This document shows, piece after piece, positions 53,105 to 64,000 of a stretch of 64,000 bases of DNA. Each line of letters starts with the position of its first letter. The first letter of the stretch is position 1. This DNA comes from Pseudomonas parasichuanensis (lineage in GTDB: Bacteria; Pseudomonadota; Gammaproteobacteria; Pseudomonadales; Pseudomonadaceae): the NCBI RefSeq assembly GCF_021601385.1, contig NZ_BQHO01000006.1, positions 1 to 64,000 on the forward strand, written 5' to 3'. The notes under the pieces are model-generated. The model saw nothing but the letters and a program-made list of their open reading frames with translations, searched no databases and had not been told where the DNA came from. The translations under genes were made by a program, and so were the position numbers.

Positions 53105-55677
53105 GACTTGTTCTTGCCTTTACGTGGCGCGCCGGACTTCGACGGCCCCTTGCGATGCTTGGTCGGCTTGCCGGTAGACGACTTGCTGCCTTTTTCCGAC
53201 TTGCTGGTGGCATGCCCGGTGCGCGCATCGCTCATCAGCGCTTTCTTCATCTCGCGGCTCTTGCGCACTTCGGCGTTACGCTGGACGGCGTCTTTCGGGA
53301 AGTAGGCATCGGCGGTTTCGCCCTTGCGGCTGCGCGGCTTGGGCGAGATTTTCGCTTCGGCGGCAGGTGCCTGCTGGGCGGCCGGTTCGGCAGCGCCGGC
53401 GCGTGCCTTGCGGCCAACCGGTGCGGTGACGGTCTGCTCGGACATCTCGAAGTCGATCTTGCGCTGCTCGAGGTCGACGCGCATGACCTTGACCTCGACC
53501 GTGTCGCCGAGACGGAAGCTACGGCCAGTGCGCTCGCCCGAAAGGCGATGGTGAACCGGGTCGAAGTGGTAGTAGTCGCCCGGCAAGGCGCTGACATGCA
53601 CCAGGCCTTCGACATAGATGTCGGTGAGTTCGATGAACAGACCGAAACCGGTGACCGCGGTGATCACGCCTGGGAAGATCTCCCCGACACGATCACGCAT
53701 GTACTCGCACTTGAGCCAGTTGACCACGTCACGGGTGGCTTCGTCGGCACGGCGCTCGGTCATCGAGCACTGCTCGCCCATCTGCTCGAGGGCGTTCTCG
53801 TCGTACGGGTAGATACGCGCCTTGGGGATGCTCATGGCGCCGGCACGCTTGACGTGCGGGGTATCGACCTTGGAACGGATCACACTGCGGATTGCCCGGT
53901 GCACCAGCAGGTCCGGGTAACGACGGATCGGCGAGGTGAAGTGGGTGTAGGCTTCGTAGTTGAGGCCGAAGTGGCCATTGTTCTCGACGCTGTACACCGC
54001 CTGGCTCAGCGAGCGCAGCATGACGGTCTGGATCAGGTGGAAGTCCGGGCGCCCGGCGATGCTCGCCAGCAGGGCCTGGTAATCCTTCGGCGACGGGTCC
54101 TTGCCCTTGTGCAGGCTCAGCCCCAGCTCACCGAGGAAGGCGCGCAGTTTTTCCAGGCGCTCCGGCGGCGGGCCGTCGTGCACGCGGTACAGCGCCGGCA
54201 CGTTGTGTTTTTGCAGGAACGCGGCGGTGGCGACGTTGGCCGCCAGCATGCATTCCTCGATCAGCTTGTGGGCGTCGTTGCGCACGGTCGGGCGAATTTC
54301 GTCGATCTTGCGGTCTTCGCCAAAGATGATCCGGGTTTCCTGGGTCTCGAAGTCGATCGCGCCACGGGTGTGACGGGCCGCCAGCAACACCTTGTACAGC
54401 GCGTACAGGCTCTTGAGGTCCGGCAGGACCGCGCTGTATTCCTCGCGCAGGGCCTTGCCTTCGCGGGTACGGGAATGCTCGAGCATGCTGCTGACCTTGT
54501 TGTAGGTCAGGCGCGCATGGGAGTGGATAACCCCCTCGTAGAACTGGTAGTCGACCATCTGGCCGGCCTTGTTGATGGTCATTTCACAGACCATGGCCAG
54601 GCGATCGACGTGCGGGTTCAGCGAGCACAGCCCGTTGGACAGCTCCTCAGGCAGCATCGGGATGACGCGCTCCGGGAAGTACACCGAGTTACCGCGCTGC
54701 TGGGCTTCGGTGTCCAGGGCGGAACCCAGGCGCACATAGCTGGACACGTCAGCGATCGCCACATACAGGCGCCAGCCGCCCGAGAACAGGCGCAGCTTGC
54801 CCAGCGGCTCGCAATAAACGGCATCGTCGAAGTCACGGGCGTCTTCACCGTCGATGGTGACGAACGGCAGGTGACGCAGGTCGATGCGCTTCTCTTTGTC
54901 CTTTTCTTCGACTTCGGAGCGGAACTTGCGCGCTTCCTTGATCACGTCCTGCGGCCAGACGTGGGGAATGTCGTAGCTGCGCAGGGCGATATCGATCTCC
55001 ATGCCCGGGGCCATGTAGTTGCCGATCACTTCGACAACATCACCTTGCGGCTGGAAACGCGGGGTGGGCCAGTGGGTGATCTTGATCGAAACGAACTGAC
55101 CGATCTTCGCGCCGCCGTTGCGCCCGGCCGTCACCAGCACTTCCTGCTGGATCTTCGGGTTGTCCGGCGTCACGTAGCCGATGCCGCCTTCTTCGAAGTA
55201 GCGGCCGACCACGCTTTCGTGGGCGCGGGAGATGACTTCGACCAGCACACCTTCGCGGCGGCCACGGCGGTCGACACCGGAGACCCGGGCAAGGCCACGG
55301 TCACCGTCGAATACCAGGCGCATCTGCGAGGGGCTGAGGAACAGGTCTTCGCTGCCGTCGTCGGGGATCAGGAAGCCGAAGCCGTCGCGGTGGCCGGAGA
55401 CACGGCCGCAGATCAGGTCGAGCTTGTCTACCGGGGCATAGGTGCCACGCCGGGTATAGATAAGCTGGCCATCACGCTCCATGGCGCGCAGGCGGCGACG
55501 CAGGGCTTCGATCTGGTCTTCTTCATACAGACCGAACTCTGCCGCCAGTTCTTCGCGGGCAGCCGGTTCGCCACGGTCGGCGAGACGCTGCAGGATCAGC
55601 TCACGGCTGGGGATAGGATTGTCGTATTTTTCCGCTTCGCGAGCGGCCTCGGGATCGAGGGATTGCCAATCGGCCAT
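53101..55677 (-). CDS. rnr: Ribonuclease R
   Basis: This 858-residue 3'-5' exoribonuclease has an N-terminal HTH and two cold-shock domains (about 20-230). The RNB catalytic domain has the Asp-rich GEDARDFDDAVY (about 274-285) that binds Mg2+. The S1 domain (about 640-725) and a Lys-rich tail (KSEKGSKSS...KGKNKS) follow. It degrades structured RNA in cold shock and starvation. Upstream gap shared with tRNA-Leu. Confidence 0.96.
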   Translation of the reverse strand: MADWQSLDPEAAREAEKYDNPIPSRELILQRLADRGEPAAREELAAEFGLYEEDQIEALRRRLRAMERDGQLIYTRRGTYAPVDKLDLICGRVSGHRDGFGFLIPDDGSEDLFLSPSQMRLVFDGDRGLARVSGVDRRGRREGVLVEVISRAHESVVGRYFEEGGIGYVTPDNPKIQQEVLVTAGRNGGAKIGQFVSIKITHWPTPRFQPQGDVVEVIGNYMAPGMEIDIALRSYDIPHVWPQDVIKEARKFRSEVEEKDKEKRIDLRHLPFVTIDGEDARDFDDAVYCEPLGKLRLFSGGWRLYVAIADVSSYVRLGSALDTEAQQRGNSVYFPERVIPMLPEELSNGLCSLNPHVDRLAMVCEMTINKAGQMVDYQFYEGVIHSHARLTYNKVSSMLEHSRTREGKALREEYSAVLPDLKSLYALYKVLLAARHTRGAIDFETQETRIIFGEDRKIDEIRPTVRNDAHKLIEECMLAANVATAAFLQKHNVPALYRVHDGPPPERLEKLRAFLGELGLSLHKGKDPSPKDYQALLASIAGRPDFHLIQTVMLRSLSQAVYSVENNGHFGLNYEAYTHFTSPIRRYPDLLVHRAIRSVIRSKVDTPHVKRAGAMSIPKARIYPYDENALEQMGEQCSMTERRADEATRDVVNWLKCEYMRDRVGEIFPGVITAVTGFGLFIELTDIYVEGLVHVSALPGDYYHFDPVHHRLSGERTGRSFRLGDTVEVKVMRVDLEQRKIDFEMSEQTVTAPVGRKARAGAAEPAAQQAPAAEAKISPKPRSRKGETADAYFPKDAVQRNAEVRKSREMKKALMSDARTGHATSKSEKGSKSSTGKPTKHRKGPSKSGAPRKGKNKS

Positions 55678-55839
55678 CAGAAGGGGTTCACCTTGGGGTA
55701 TATAGATATGAATTCTGGCATAGGCGTATTGAAACCGGAAATGTCAGCCTTGGACAGCCCCAGCACAGCCTCCGCTGGGCAGTAATAGGCCAGCGGAATC
55801 AACAAGTTGAATTTTTTGAAATTTTTTTCGCTCGGGGGC

Positions 55840-55868
55840 TTTACAGCCTCCAGGACCGCCCGTATAGT
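55840..55868 (+). promoter_or_regulatory. Sigma-70 promoter of tRNA-Leu genes with AT-rich UP element
   Basis: TTTACA (55840-55845), 17-base spacer, TATAGT (55863-55868), preceded by T/A tracts at 55811-55829 and followed by a GC-rich discriminator (GCGC), as in stringently controlled stable-RNA promoters. Rest of the 271-base gap 55678-55948 holds no gene. Confidence 0.75.
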
Positions 55869-55948
55869 GCGCACCACAACGACGGACAACCCCGAAGTTG
55901 TAGTAGAGATGAACGGCGCTGTAAAGCATCTTGTAATCTCGAATGTGT

Positions 55949-56035
55949 GCCCAGGTGGCGGAATTGGTAGACGCGCTGGTTTCAGGTATCAGTGACTTAA
56001 CGGTCGTGGAAGTTCGAGTCTTCTCCTGGGCACCA
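55949..56035 (+). tRNA. tRNA-Leu (anticodon CAG), copy 1
   Basis: The 87-base class-II tRNA runs GCCCAGG...CCTGGGCACCA with the acceptor stem GCCCAGG/CCTGGGC and encoded CCA. Anticodon stem CTGGT/ATCAG holds loop TTCAGGT, anticodon CAG. The long variable arm and T loop TTCGAGT are present. Confidence 0.96.
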
Positions 56036-56121
56036 AGATTTTCAAGTAATAGATGACCAAGGATCTATTACTACTGTGTGAAAGCGGACGATAGTCGCCT
56101 CACCAGATGATTCAAAGCTTT

Positions 56122-56208
56122 GCCCAGGTGGCGGAATTGGTAGACGCGCTGGTTTCAGGTATCAGTGACTTAACGGTCGTGGAAGTTCGAGTCTTCTCCT
56201 GGGCACCA
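56122..56208 (+). tRNA. tRNA-Leu (anticodon CAG), copy 2
   Basis: Identical over all 87 bases to copy 1. The two are separated by an 86-base spacer with no second promoter visible, so a single dimeric precursor is likely. Confidence 0.96.
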
Positions 56209-56211
56209 TAT

Positions 56212-56243
56212 AAAAACCCACTAGCTTGCTAGTGGGTTTTTTC
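56212..56243 (+). terminator. Rho-independent terminator after the tRNA genes
   Basis: A 13-bp perfect stem (AAAACCCACTAGC / GCTAGTGGGTTTT) with a TT loop, followed by TTC; starts four bases after the second CCA. Confidence 0.92.
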
Positions 56244-56350
56244 TTGCCTGCGATTTTTGTTTCACCCCCTCTCCCCCGCCGATGCCTCCCGAAAGCGCAG
56301 AACGGATCACGGCGAACCCCCATGAATTTCCCGTCATACGCCCATTTGAG

Positions 56351-56364
56351 AAACGATTTCGTTT
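56351..56364 (+). promoter_or_regulatory. Possible Fur-type operator of hitA
   Basis: AAACGA-TT-TCGTTT dyad, 45 bases upstream of the hitA ATG, in an AT-richer patch. It resembles a degenerate Fur box only weakly; iron uptake by hitAB makes Fur control plausible. Confidence 0.3.
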
Positions 56365-56408
56365 ACCATTGTTTCCAAATATGTAGCCGTAAGCGAGGAA
56401 GTACCCGC

Positions 56409-57422
56409 ATGACGATCCGCCCGCAACCGCTGATGCGCACCCTGGCCGCTGCAGTGCTGAGCCTGGTGATCGGCGCTCCGGCCGCCCTGGCAGACACCCC
56501 GACCAGCCTGACCATGTACAACGGTCAGCACAAGGAAATCGGCGAAGCCATTGCCAAGGCCTACGAGGCCAAGACCGGCATCCACATCAATATCCGCAAA
56601 GGCAGCAGCAACCAGCTGGCCAGCCAGATCATCGAGGAAGGCGACCGCTCGCCCGCCGACATCATCTACACCGAAGAGTCGCCGCCGCTGAACAACCTGG
56701 GCGAACTGGGCCTGCTGGCGAAGATCGACGACGCCACCCTGAACATGCTGCCCAAGGAATACGTAGGCGCCAACGGCACCTGGATGGGCGTCACTGCCCG
56801 CACCCGCGTCGTGGTGTACAACCCGAAGAAGATCGACGAAAAAGACCTGCCCACCACGGTAATGGACTTTGCCGGCCCCGAGTGGGAAGGCCGGGTCGGC
56901 TACGTGCCCACCAGCGGTGCATTCCAGGAACAGGCCGTGGCCATCCTCAAGATGCACGGGCGCGAAGCCACCGAGGAATGGCTGACCGGCCTGAAAGCCT
57001 TCGGCAAGACCTACACCAACAACATGGTCGCCCTGAAGGCCGTGGAAAAAGGCGAAGTCGCCGCCGTACTGGTCAACAACTACTACTGGTACGCCCTTGA
57101 GCGCGAACGCGGCAAACTCGACTCCAAGCTGTACTACCTGGCCGATGGCGATGCCGGCAACCTGGTGACCATCTCTGGCGCTGCCGCGGTGAAAGCCAGC
57201 AAGCACCCGAAAGAAGCCCAGGCCCTGCTCAACTGGATGGCCAGCGAAGAAGGCCAGCGCGTGATCACCCAGACCACCGCCGAATACCCGCTGCACAAGG
57301 GCATGGTCTCGGACCGTGGCCTGAAGCCGTTCGAGGAGCTGCGCCCGCCGAAGATCTCGCCGGCCGACCTGGGCAATGCCGAGGAAGCCATCGAGCTGGA
57401 ACGCGAGGTTGGTCTGCTCTGA
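56409..57422 (+). CDS. hitA: Ferric iron ABC transporter binding protein, HitA/FbpA type
   Basis: This 337-residue periplasmic iron-binding protein has a signal peptide (1-30, AALADT). The first strand is LTMYNGQHKEIGE. The Tyr pair NNYYWYALE near 220 is the FbpA/HitA Fe3+-ligand motif. It ends with a C-lobe (KISPADLGNAEEAIELEREVGLL, part cited). AGGAAG lies 8 bases before the ATG. A longer upstream frame reads the tRNA region and is not used. First of a two-gene operon with hitB. Confidence 0.9.
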   Translation: MTIRPQPLMRTLAAAVLSLVIGAPAALADTPTSLTMYNGQHKEIGEAIAKAYEAKTGIHINIRKGSSNQLASQIIEEGDRSPADIIYTEESPPLNNLGELGLLAKIDDATLNMLPKEYVGANGTWMGVTARTRVVVYNPKKIDEKDLPTTVMDFAGPEWEGRVGYVPTSGAFQEQAVAILKMHGREATEEWLTGLKAFGKTYTNNMVALKAVEKGEVAAVLVNNYYWYALERERGKLDSKLYYLADGDAGNLVTISGAAAVKASKHPKEAQALLNWMASEEGQRVITQTTAEYPLHKGMVSDRGLKPFEELRPPKISPADLGNAEEAIELEREVGLL

Positions 57423-58987
57423 TGACCGCCGCCCTGCCCTCGCCCGCCCTCTCCCGTTTCGTCCCCAAGCGCAAGCGCCCGTCTGTGTGGGTGCTGCTGC
57501 CGGTATTGTTCCTGGTGGCGATGAGCCTGCTGCCACTGCTGTATGTCGGGCTCAAGGCCTGGGAAGCCGGCTGGCACGAGGCCCTGCGCCTGCTCTGGCG
57601 CCCGTTCGTCTGGGGCCTGCTGCGCAACACCCTGCTGCTGATGGCCGGCGTCACCGCGCTGTGCCTGGTGGTGGGGGTGGCCCTGGCCTGGCTGCTGGAG
57701 CGCAGCGACCTGCCGGGCCGGCGCTTGTGGGGCGTAGTGCTGTGCCTGCCGTTCGCCGTGCCGTCGTTCGTCAGCAGCTTCACCTGGGTGTCGCTGAGTT
57801 CGGACTTCGAAGGACTGGGCGGGGCGATCCTGGTGATGGCGCTGTCCAAGTACCCGCTGGTGTTCCTGCCGGTGGCCGCCACCCTGCGTAACCTCGACAC
57901 CGCGCTGGAAGAGTCGGCCCGCACCCTGGGTTGCAGCCGCTGGGGCGTGTTCCGCAAGATCACCCTGCCACTGCTGTGGCCGTCGATGCTGGGCGGCGCC
58001 CTGCTGATCGCCCTGCACATGCTGGTGGAGTTCGGCGCCCTGTCGATCCTCGGCCTGCAGACCTTCACCACGGCGATCTACCAGCAGTTCGAACTGGAGT
58101 TCAGCAACGCCAACGCCGCCATGCTTTCAGCGGTGCTGCTGGCGCTGTGCCTGGTGATGCTCTGGCTCGAGCTGCGGGTACGCGGCAAGGCCCGTCATGT
58201 GCGGATCGGTCAGGGCGTGGCGCGTCGTGCCCAACCGGTCAAGCTGCGCGGCTGGATGCCACTGGGGCAACTGCTGTGCCTGGCGCTGGCGGTGCTGGGC
58301 AGCGGTATTCCACTGGCCATGCTTGGCTACTGGCTGAGCGTCGGCTCCTCGGCGGCCTTCCCGGTGGCGGCCATCGGCAAGGCCCTGGCCACCTCGCTGT
58401 CGGTGTCGCTGGGCGGCGCAGGTTTCTGCGTGCTGCTGGCATTGCCGATCAGCTTCCTGGTGGTGCGCTACAAGGGTCGCCTGGCGATTTGGGCCGAGCG
58501 CCTGCCGTACCTGCTGCATGCCCTGCCGGGCCTGGTGATCGCGCTGACCCTGGTGTTCTTCGCCCTGCACTACGTGCCGGCGCTGTACCAGACCACCGCG
58601 CTGCTGATCCTGGCCTATGCCCTGCTGTTCCTGCCGCTGGCCCAGTCTCCCGTGCGTACGGCACTGAACAAGGCTTCGCCAACATTGGAGGAGGCGGCGC
58701 GCACACTGGGTGCGAGCAGCTTCGCGGCGTTCTGCCGGGTGACCCTGCCGATCATCTTCCCGGCCATGGCGGCGGCGTTTGCCCTGGTGTTCCTCGATGC
58801 CATGAAGGAGCTGACCGCCACCTTGCTGCTCAGCCCGACCGGCATGACCACCCTGGCCACCGAAGTGTGGGCGCATACCGCCAACGTCGAGTTTGCCGCG
58901 GCGGCGCCTTATGCGGCGCTGTTGATCCTGGTGTCGGGGTTGCCCGTGTATCTGCTGACTACGCGGATGTATCTGAACAAGGCCTGA
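57422..58987 (+). CDS. hitB: Ferric iron ABC transporter permease, HitB/FbpB type
   Basis: This 521-residue permease is a fusion of two homologous halves, each with six helices. Each has an EAA-type loop: EESARTLGCSRWG near 165 and EEAARTLGASSFAAF near 425. It overlaps the hitA stop as TGATG, so both are coupled. No ATPase gene (hitC) follows; a chemoreceptor comes next, so the ATPase must be elsewhere. Confidence 0.9.
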   Translation: MTAALPSPALSRFVPKRKRPSVWVLLPVLFLVAMSLLPLLYVGLKAWEAGWHEALRLLWRPFVWGLLRNTLLLMAGVTALCLVVGVALAWLLERSDLPGRRLWGVVLCLPFAVPSFVSSFTWVSLSSDFEGLGGAILVMALSKYPLVFLPVAATLRNLDTALEESARTLGCSRWGVFRKITLPLLWPSMLGGALLIALHMLVEFGALSILGLQTFTTAIYQQFELEFSNANAAMLSAVLLALCLVMLWLELRVRGKARHVRIGQGVARRAQPVKLRGWMPLGQLLCLALAVLGSGIPLAMLGYWLSVGSSAAFPVAAIGKALATSLSVSLGGAGFCVLLALPISFLVVRYKGRLAIWAERLPYLLHALPGLVIALTLVFFALHYVPALYQTTALLILAYALLFLPLAQSPVRTALNKASPTLEEAARTLGASSFAAFCRVTLPIIFPAMAAAFALVFLDAMKELTATLLLSPTGMTTLATEVWAHTANVEFAAAAPYAALLILVSGLPVYLLTTRMYLNKA

Positions 58988-59000
58988 CAAGCCACACCGC

Positions 59001-59130
59001 ACCTGTAGGAGCGGCCTTGTGTCGCGAAAGGGCTGCAGAGCAGCCCCGGCGATATTTGCTTTAACGCTGAAACCCTGGGGCCGCGCTGCGGCCCTTTCGC
59101 GGCACAAGGCCGCTCCTACAAGGATCGCGC
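59001..59130. repeat. REP pair and hairpins between hitB and the chemoreceptor gene
   Basis: CCTGTAGGAGCGGCCTTGTGTCGCGAAAGGGC at the left, GGGGCTGC-type remnants in the centre, and GGGCCGC-type plus the complement CGCGGCACAAGGCCGCTCCTACA at the right. Confidence 0.85.
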
Positions 59131-59156
59131 AGGGCCTGCAGGAGCAGCAGCCACCC

Positions 59157-61091
59157 TCAAGCCCTGAACTGCCCCAGGCTCGCGCGCAGTTGCGCCGCCA
59201 GGTCATCCAACACCTTGCTGCTGGCCGTGGTCTGCATCACCACCTCGGCCGAGCGCTCGGCCTGGGCATGGATGTTCTCCACCCGCCCACGCACCGCCTG
59301 TGCGCCATTGGCCTGCTGTTCCGCCGCGCGGGTAGCCAGGCCGATCGCCGCATGCACCTGCTCCACCGCCGCCTGCACCGACTGCTGACGCCGCTCGTTG
59401 TCACGCAGCACCAGCAAGCCTTCGCTGGCCTGGCGCCCGGCCTGGCTGATGGTCGCCACCGCCTCCTTGGCGCCCTGCTGCAAGGCGGTGATGTGCGACT
59501 GGATATCGCCGGTCGAACTCTGCGTCTTGCTCGCCAACGCCCGCACCTCGTCAGCCACCACGGCAAAGCCACGCCCCGTCTCGCCCGCCCGGGCCGCCTC
59601 GATGGCAGCATTGAGCGCCAGCAGGTTGGTCTGCTCGGCGATGCCATGGATGACCGTCAGCACCACTTCGATCTGCTCGCTCTGCTTGGCCAGCCGCTCG
59701 ATCACCTGGGAGCCGGTCTCCACTTCACCGGCCAGGTTCTCGATCAGCCGTGCCAGCTGGGTGGAGGCGCGGCTGTTCTCATCGGTGGCCTGGCGGATAT
59801 CCACCACCTGCTGCAAGGCAGCCTGCATGGCATGGCTTTCGGCCTGGGCCTCATCGGCCATGCTCGACAGGTCGCGCAGGCTGGCGGCCACTTCATCGCG
59901 CTGCAGCGCCGCCGCCGCATCGGCCCCGGCGTTGCGCTGGGTCATGCTGCCGATCTCCACGCCGGTGCGCTGGGCCACCTCGCCGGCCTCACGAACGATG
60001 GGCTGCAGCTTGTCGACGAAGCGGTTGACTGCCGATGCCATGTCGCCGATTTCGTCGCGGCTGTCGAGGGTCACACGCTTGGTGAGGTCGCCCTCACCCG
60101 CCGCCAGGTCGTTGAGCGCGGCGATCAACAGGCGCAGCTTGCTGAGCACCCGGCGCCCAAGCACCACGGCGACCACCAGCAGTACCCCCAGCCCGACCAG
60201 CACCAGGCCCAGGCCGATGCGCCAGCGCAGCTCGCCGGCGGCCTCCTGCACAGTCTGCGCAGTATTGGCCTGCATTGCCGTGGCGCTGTTCTGGGCAGTT
60301 TCCAGTCGCGCGCGCAGGGCCTTGCCGCTGTCGGCGGCGGCAGCCACCAGACTGTCGCCGACCAATTGCTCGCCGCTGCCGATCAACGCGGCAAAACGCT
60401 GGTCGAGCGCCTTGAGCTCCTGATCGACGCCCGCCGTGGAGACTCCCATCAGCACCTTGCCGATCTCGGCGCCATTGGGGCTGATGGACGCTTCGACGAA
60501 GTACACCGACGGGTCCTTGCGCGCCGCATCCAACACCTTGTCCAGCGCCCGCTCACCCTGCCCCTTGTCCATCAGTGCCTGGTTGATCGGGTTCTGGCGG
60601 TTGAGGTAGCGGGTCAGGTGCTGGCCCTGGGCGTCGTCATAGATCACGAACAGGACGTTGGGGTTGCGTTGGGCGCGGCGGGCGAAGTCCGACAGCATCG
60701 GCACGTCGTTATCCCAGATGGCGCGCGGCGCCACCGACGCCAAGAGCTCGGCCATGTCGTTGGCCGAGTCCTTGAGGTTCTTTTCCAGGGTCGCGCGCAA
60801 TTGCTGCTGCTCGCTCTGCAGCCGCTCGGAAAGGCCGGCACTCAGGCGCTGGCGGGTACTGGCCGAGAGGCTGTCGAGCCCGGCGCGCACATCCTGGCCG
60901 GCCTGCTCCAGTTCTGCGGCCAGTTTCTGGCTGTCATGGCCCAGGCGCTCCCCCAAATCGGCCTCCAGGGCCGTGACCGTGCTCCGCGTCAGTGCAACGG
61001 CAACCAGCACCTGCACCAGAAGAGCGATACCAAGCGCAACAAACACAGGCCGCAACAGGCGGCTTCGTAACAGTGAAAGGATGGCAGACAC
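59157..61091 (-). CDS. Methyl-accepting chemotaxis protein
   Basis: This 644-residue chemoreceptor has TM1 at about 13-35 and a periplasmic sensor of about 240 residues (containing [21 protein letters not shown]). TM2 is at about 288-312, followed by a HAMP domain and a long coiled-coil with the conserved tip ([36 protein letters not shown]). The sensor belongs to no named ligand class that I can recognise. It ends RASLGQFRA without the NWETF pentapeptide. Monocistronic. Confidence 0.9.
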   Translation of the reverse strand: MSAILSLLRSRLLRPVFVALGIALLVQVLVAVALTRSTVTALEADLGERLGHDSQKLAAELEQAGQDVRAGLDSLSASTRQRLSAGLSERLQSEQQQLRATLEKNLKDSANDMAELLASVAPRAIWDNDVPMLSDFARRAQRNPNVLFVIYDDAQGQHLTRYLNRQNPINQALMDKGQGERALDKVLDAARKDPSVYFVEASISPNGAEIGKVLMGVSTAGVDQELKALDQRFAALIGSGEQLVGDSLVAAAADSGKALRARLETAQNSATAMQANTAQTVQEAAGELRWRIGLGLVLVGLGVLLVVAVVLGRRVLSKLRLLIAALNDLAAGEGDLTKRVTLDSRDEIGDMASAVNRFVDKLQPIVREAGEVAQRTGVEIGSMTQRNAGADAAAALQRDEVAASLRDLSSMADEAQAESHAMQAALQQVVDIRQATDENSRASTQLARLIENLAGEVETGSQVIERLAKQSEQIEVVLTVIHGIAEQTNLLALNAAIEAARAGETGRGFAVVADEVRALASKTQSSTGDIQSHITALQQGAKEAVATISQAGRQASEGLLVLRDNERRQQSVQAAVEQVHAAIGLATRAAEQQANGAQAVRGRVENIHAQAERSAEVVMQTTASSKVLDDLAAQLRASLGQFRA

Positions 61092-61237
61092 GTTGTAACC
61101 CTCGTGTTTCTGGCGCCATTACTTTGATGGCATCTACAGAGACTTCTTACAGCAAGGGTTGTGCCTGGGGCAGGAGGTATAAACGCCAACTTGAAGTGAG
61201 ACGTAAGACATTTCTGCATCTGAGCCCAGATGCACCA

Positions 61238-61274
61238 ACAAAAACGCCGCGATCCCTTGCGGGAACGCGGCGTT
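61238..61274 (-). terminator. Rho-independent terminator after purA
   Basis: On the minus strand AACGCCGCG / CGCGGCGTT with an inner CCC/GGG pair, followed by TTTTTG. Twenty bases after the purA stop. Confidence 0.88.
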
Positions 61275-61294
61275 CGATCAGCCGGAAACGCTAA

Positions 61295-62602
<1,308 letters not shown>

Positions 62603-62643
62603 TCACGCAAACTTGGTTGCCGGCCCATCGCCGGCGAAGAATC

Positions 62644-63831
62644 TCAATGGGTCAGCGGCAGAACCTGCCAGCGCCCGTCTTGCTGAATCAATTGCCGATC
62701 ACAATCCGCCTCAAGGGCAGCACTCAGCGGCTGGCCAGGCAGAGCCTGGACCACACGCTGGCCCTCGTTGCGCAACTGGCAGACTTGCTGCCAGAGGGCC
62801 GCATCACCGCTGTCGGGCATCCAGATGCCGCCAGCCGGGAGTACGACCTCCGCTCGCCCCAGTGTGACCAGGGTCTTCAAATCCGTGGAGAAACCGGTGG
62901 CCGGGCGTGCCCGGCCGAAGTCGGCGCCGATGTCGTCGTAACGCCCGCCCTGGGCGATCGATTGACCCTCGCCAGGCACGAACACGGCGAACACCACGCC
63001 GGTGTGGTAGTGGTAGCCGCGCAGCTCGCCAAGGTCGAAATACAGCGGCAGGTCCGGGTAGCGCGAGGCCAGGCGGTCAGCGATCGCCAGCAGGTCGTCC
63101 AGCGCTGCCAGCACGCTGGCCGGGGCACGGCCCAGGCGCACACGGGCTTCGGCCAGCACTTCACGACCACCGCACAGCTCGCACAGGGCACGCAGCATGT
63201 TGCCAAGGTCCTGCGGCAGGTTGGCGGTCAGCGCCTGCACTTCATCGACAGCCTTGCGCTGCAGGGCGTCGAACAACTGCTGCTCGACGTCACCCGACAG
63301 GTTGGCGGCGCGCGCCAGACCACGGTAGATGCCGACATGGCCGAGGTCCATGTGTACATCCGCCACGTCGGTCAGCTGCAGCGTGGCGAGCATCAGGCTG
63401 ATGACTTCGACATCGCTGGTGGGGCTGGCATCGCCGTACAGCTCGGCGCCCAACTGGATCGGGCTGCGCGAGGTGGACAGCGCGCGTGGCTGGGCGTGCA
63501 GCACGCTACCGGCGTAGCACAGGCGGCTCGGGCCTTCGCGGCGCAGGGTGTGGGCATCGATACGCGCCACCTGTGGGGTGAAGTCGGCACGGAAGCCCAT
63601 CAGGCGCCCGGACTGCGGGTCGACAACCTTGAAGGTGCGCTCGTCCAGGTCCGCACCGGCACCGGTCAGCAGCGACTCCAGGTATTCGATATGGGGGGTG
63701 ACCACCAGCTCGTAACCCCAGCTCTGGAACAGGTCCAACACCTGCCGACGCGCGATTTCGATGCGCGCAGCCTCAGGTGGCAGTACTTCCTCGATGCCAT
63801 CTGGCAAAAGCCAGCGGTCTACCGTTGCCAT
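62644..63831 (-). CDS. hisZ: ATP phosphoribosyltransferase regulatory subunit HisZ
   Basis: This 395-residue HisRS-like protein lacks tRNA-synthetase function and activates the short HisG of histidine synthesis. The class-II fold shows in [20 protein letters not shown] and [19 protein letters not shown]; the C-terminal anticodon-binding domain of true HisRS is absent. Start [10 protein letters not shown] at 63831. Co-transcribed with purA, a conserved pair in Pseudomonas. Confidence 0.96.
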   Translation of the reverse strand: MATVDRWLLPDGIEEVLPPEAARIEIARRQVLDLFQSWGYELVVTPHIEYLESLLTGAGADLDERTFKVVDPQSGRLMGFRADFTPQVARIDAHTLRREGPSRLCYAGSVLHAQPRALSTSRSPIQLGAELYGDASPTSDVEVISLMLATLQLTDVADVHMDLGHVGIYRGLARAANLSGDVEQQLFDALQRKAVDEVQALTANLPQDLGNMLRALCELCGGREVLAEARVRLGRAPASVLAALDDLLAIADRLASRYPDLPLYFDLGELRGYHYHTGVVFAVFVPGEGQSIAQGGRYDDIGADFGRARPATGFSTDLKTLVTLGRAEVVLPAGGIWMPDSGDAALWQQVCQLRNEGQRVVQALPGQPLSAALEADCDRQLIQQDGRWQVLPLTH

Positions 63832-64000
63832 TACGCCATTTCCCCTTTGGTCCGGGCGGCCACCCTGCGGGCGAGCCTTGAGTGAAACGGGCCTGGCGGA
63901 CAGCAGCGGGCAGGACCGAACCCAGCGCAGCCACCGTTACCAACACCCTTGAATACCTTGCGCCGGGGCCTGCCATCGGCCAACCAACCTTACAGACGCA
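63832..64000. other. Upstream edge of hisZ, no gene supported
   Basis: Two minus-strand frames are open for 20-50 codons to the window edge, but neither resembles HflC or DUF2065, the usual neighbours. I see no reliable start or family motif. Confidence 0.4.

Noticed and set aside
59019-61070. 683-codon plus-strand frame opposite the chemoreceptor
   Set aside because: H/G/Q-rich shadow without motifs; the chemoreceptor tip and HAMP motifs are on the minus strand.

Overview
The window is a GC-rich chromosomal segment that reads as a Pseudomonas, most likely of the P. putida group. The evidence is a full urt urea-transport operon with a sigma-54 type promoter, a braC/liv branched-chain amino acid operon, azurin, OprC, the rpsF-rpsR-rplI-dnaB block, the rnr-rlmB pair, purA-hisZ, and many copies of the P. 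putida type REP palindrome (core GGCAAGCC flanked by CTCCCACAGG). No phage, insertion sequence, integrase, rRNA or CRISPR array is visible. Most of the window is core genome.

Layout. 1-3651: copper uptake (OprC receptor plus PepSY membrane protein). 3876-5300: CycA-type amino acid permease. 5371-6505: an accessory pocket holding a perfect 61-bp inverted repeat, a small DUF3077-like gene split into two ATGA-overlapping frames, and its approximately 235-nt 5' leader with nested stems and an 11-nt long-range complementarity. 6506-13426: a 2306-residue orphan Tc-toxin A subunit (TcA) without TcB or TcC. 13674-19333: urtABCDE, interrupted by REP hairpins. 19365-20425: two GNAT acetyltransferases. 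20558-23261: cbpAM divergent from a YegD-type Hsp70. 23336-28661: membrane, stress and lipid functions (AI-2E family protein, PsiF, AraC regulator, EamA exporter, lipase, OsmE, ferritin-like protein). 28776-34474: AsmA, a secreted 15-residue-repeat protein, a FabR-like regulator, a sugar epimerase and an SDR. 34475-35089: a gene-free segment rich in DnaA-box-like nonamers. 35090-40182: livFGMHK on the minus strand. 40650-44195: pncB-nadE, azurin, a 29-residue ORF and a LOG-family enzyme. 44317-48461: YgiQ radical SAM protein and an orphan ABC exporter. 48553-55677: dnaB, rplI, DUF2232, rpsR, rpsF, rlmB, rnr. 55949-56208: two identical tRNA-Leu(CAG) genes. 56409-58987: hitAB-like iron uptake. 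59157-63831: chemoreceptor, purA, hisZ.

Together the genes cover nitrogen scavenging (urea and branched-chain amino acids), metal handling, NAD salvage, translation and replication housekeeping. The parts most worth a second look are the structured leader of the split DUF3077-like gene, the orphan TcA with two AT-rich internal segments, the DnaA-box-like cluster at 34475-35089, and the repeat protein at 31182.
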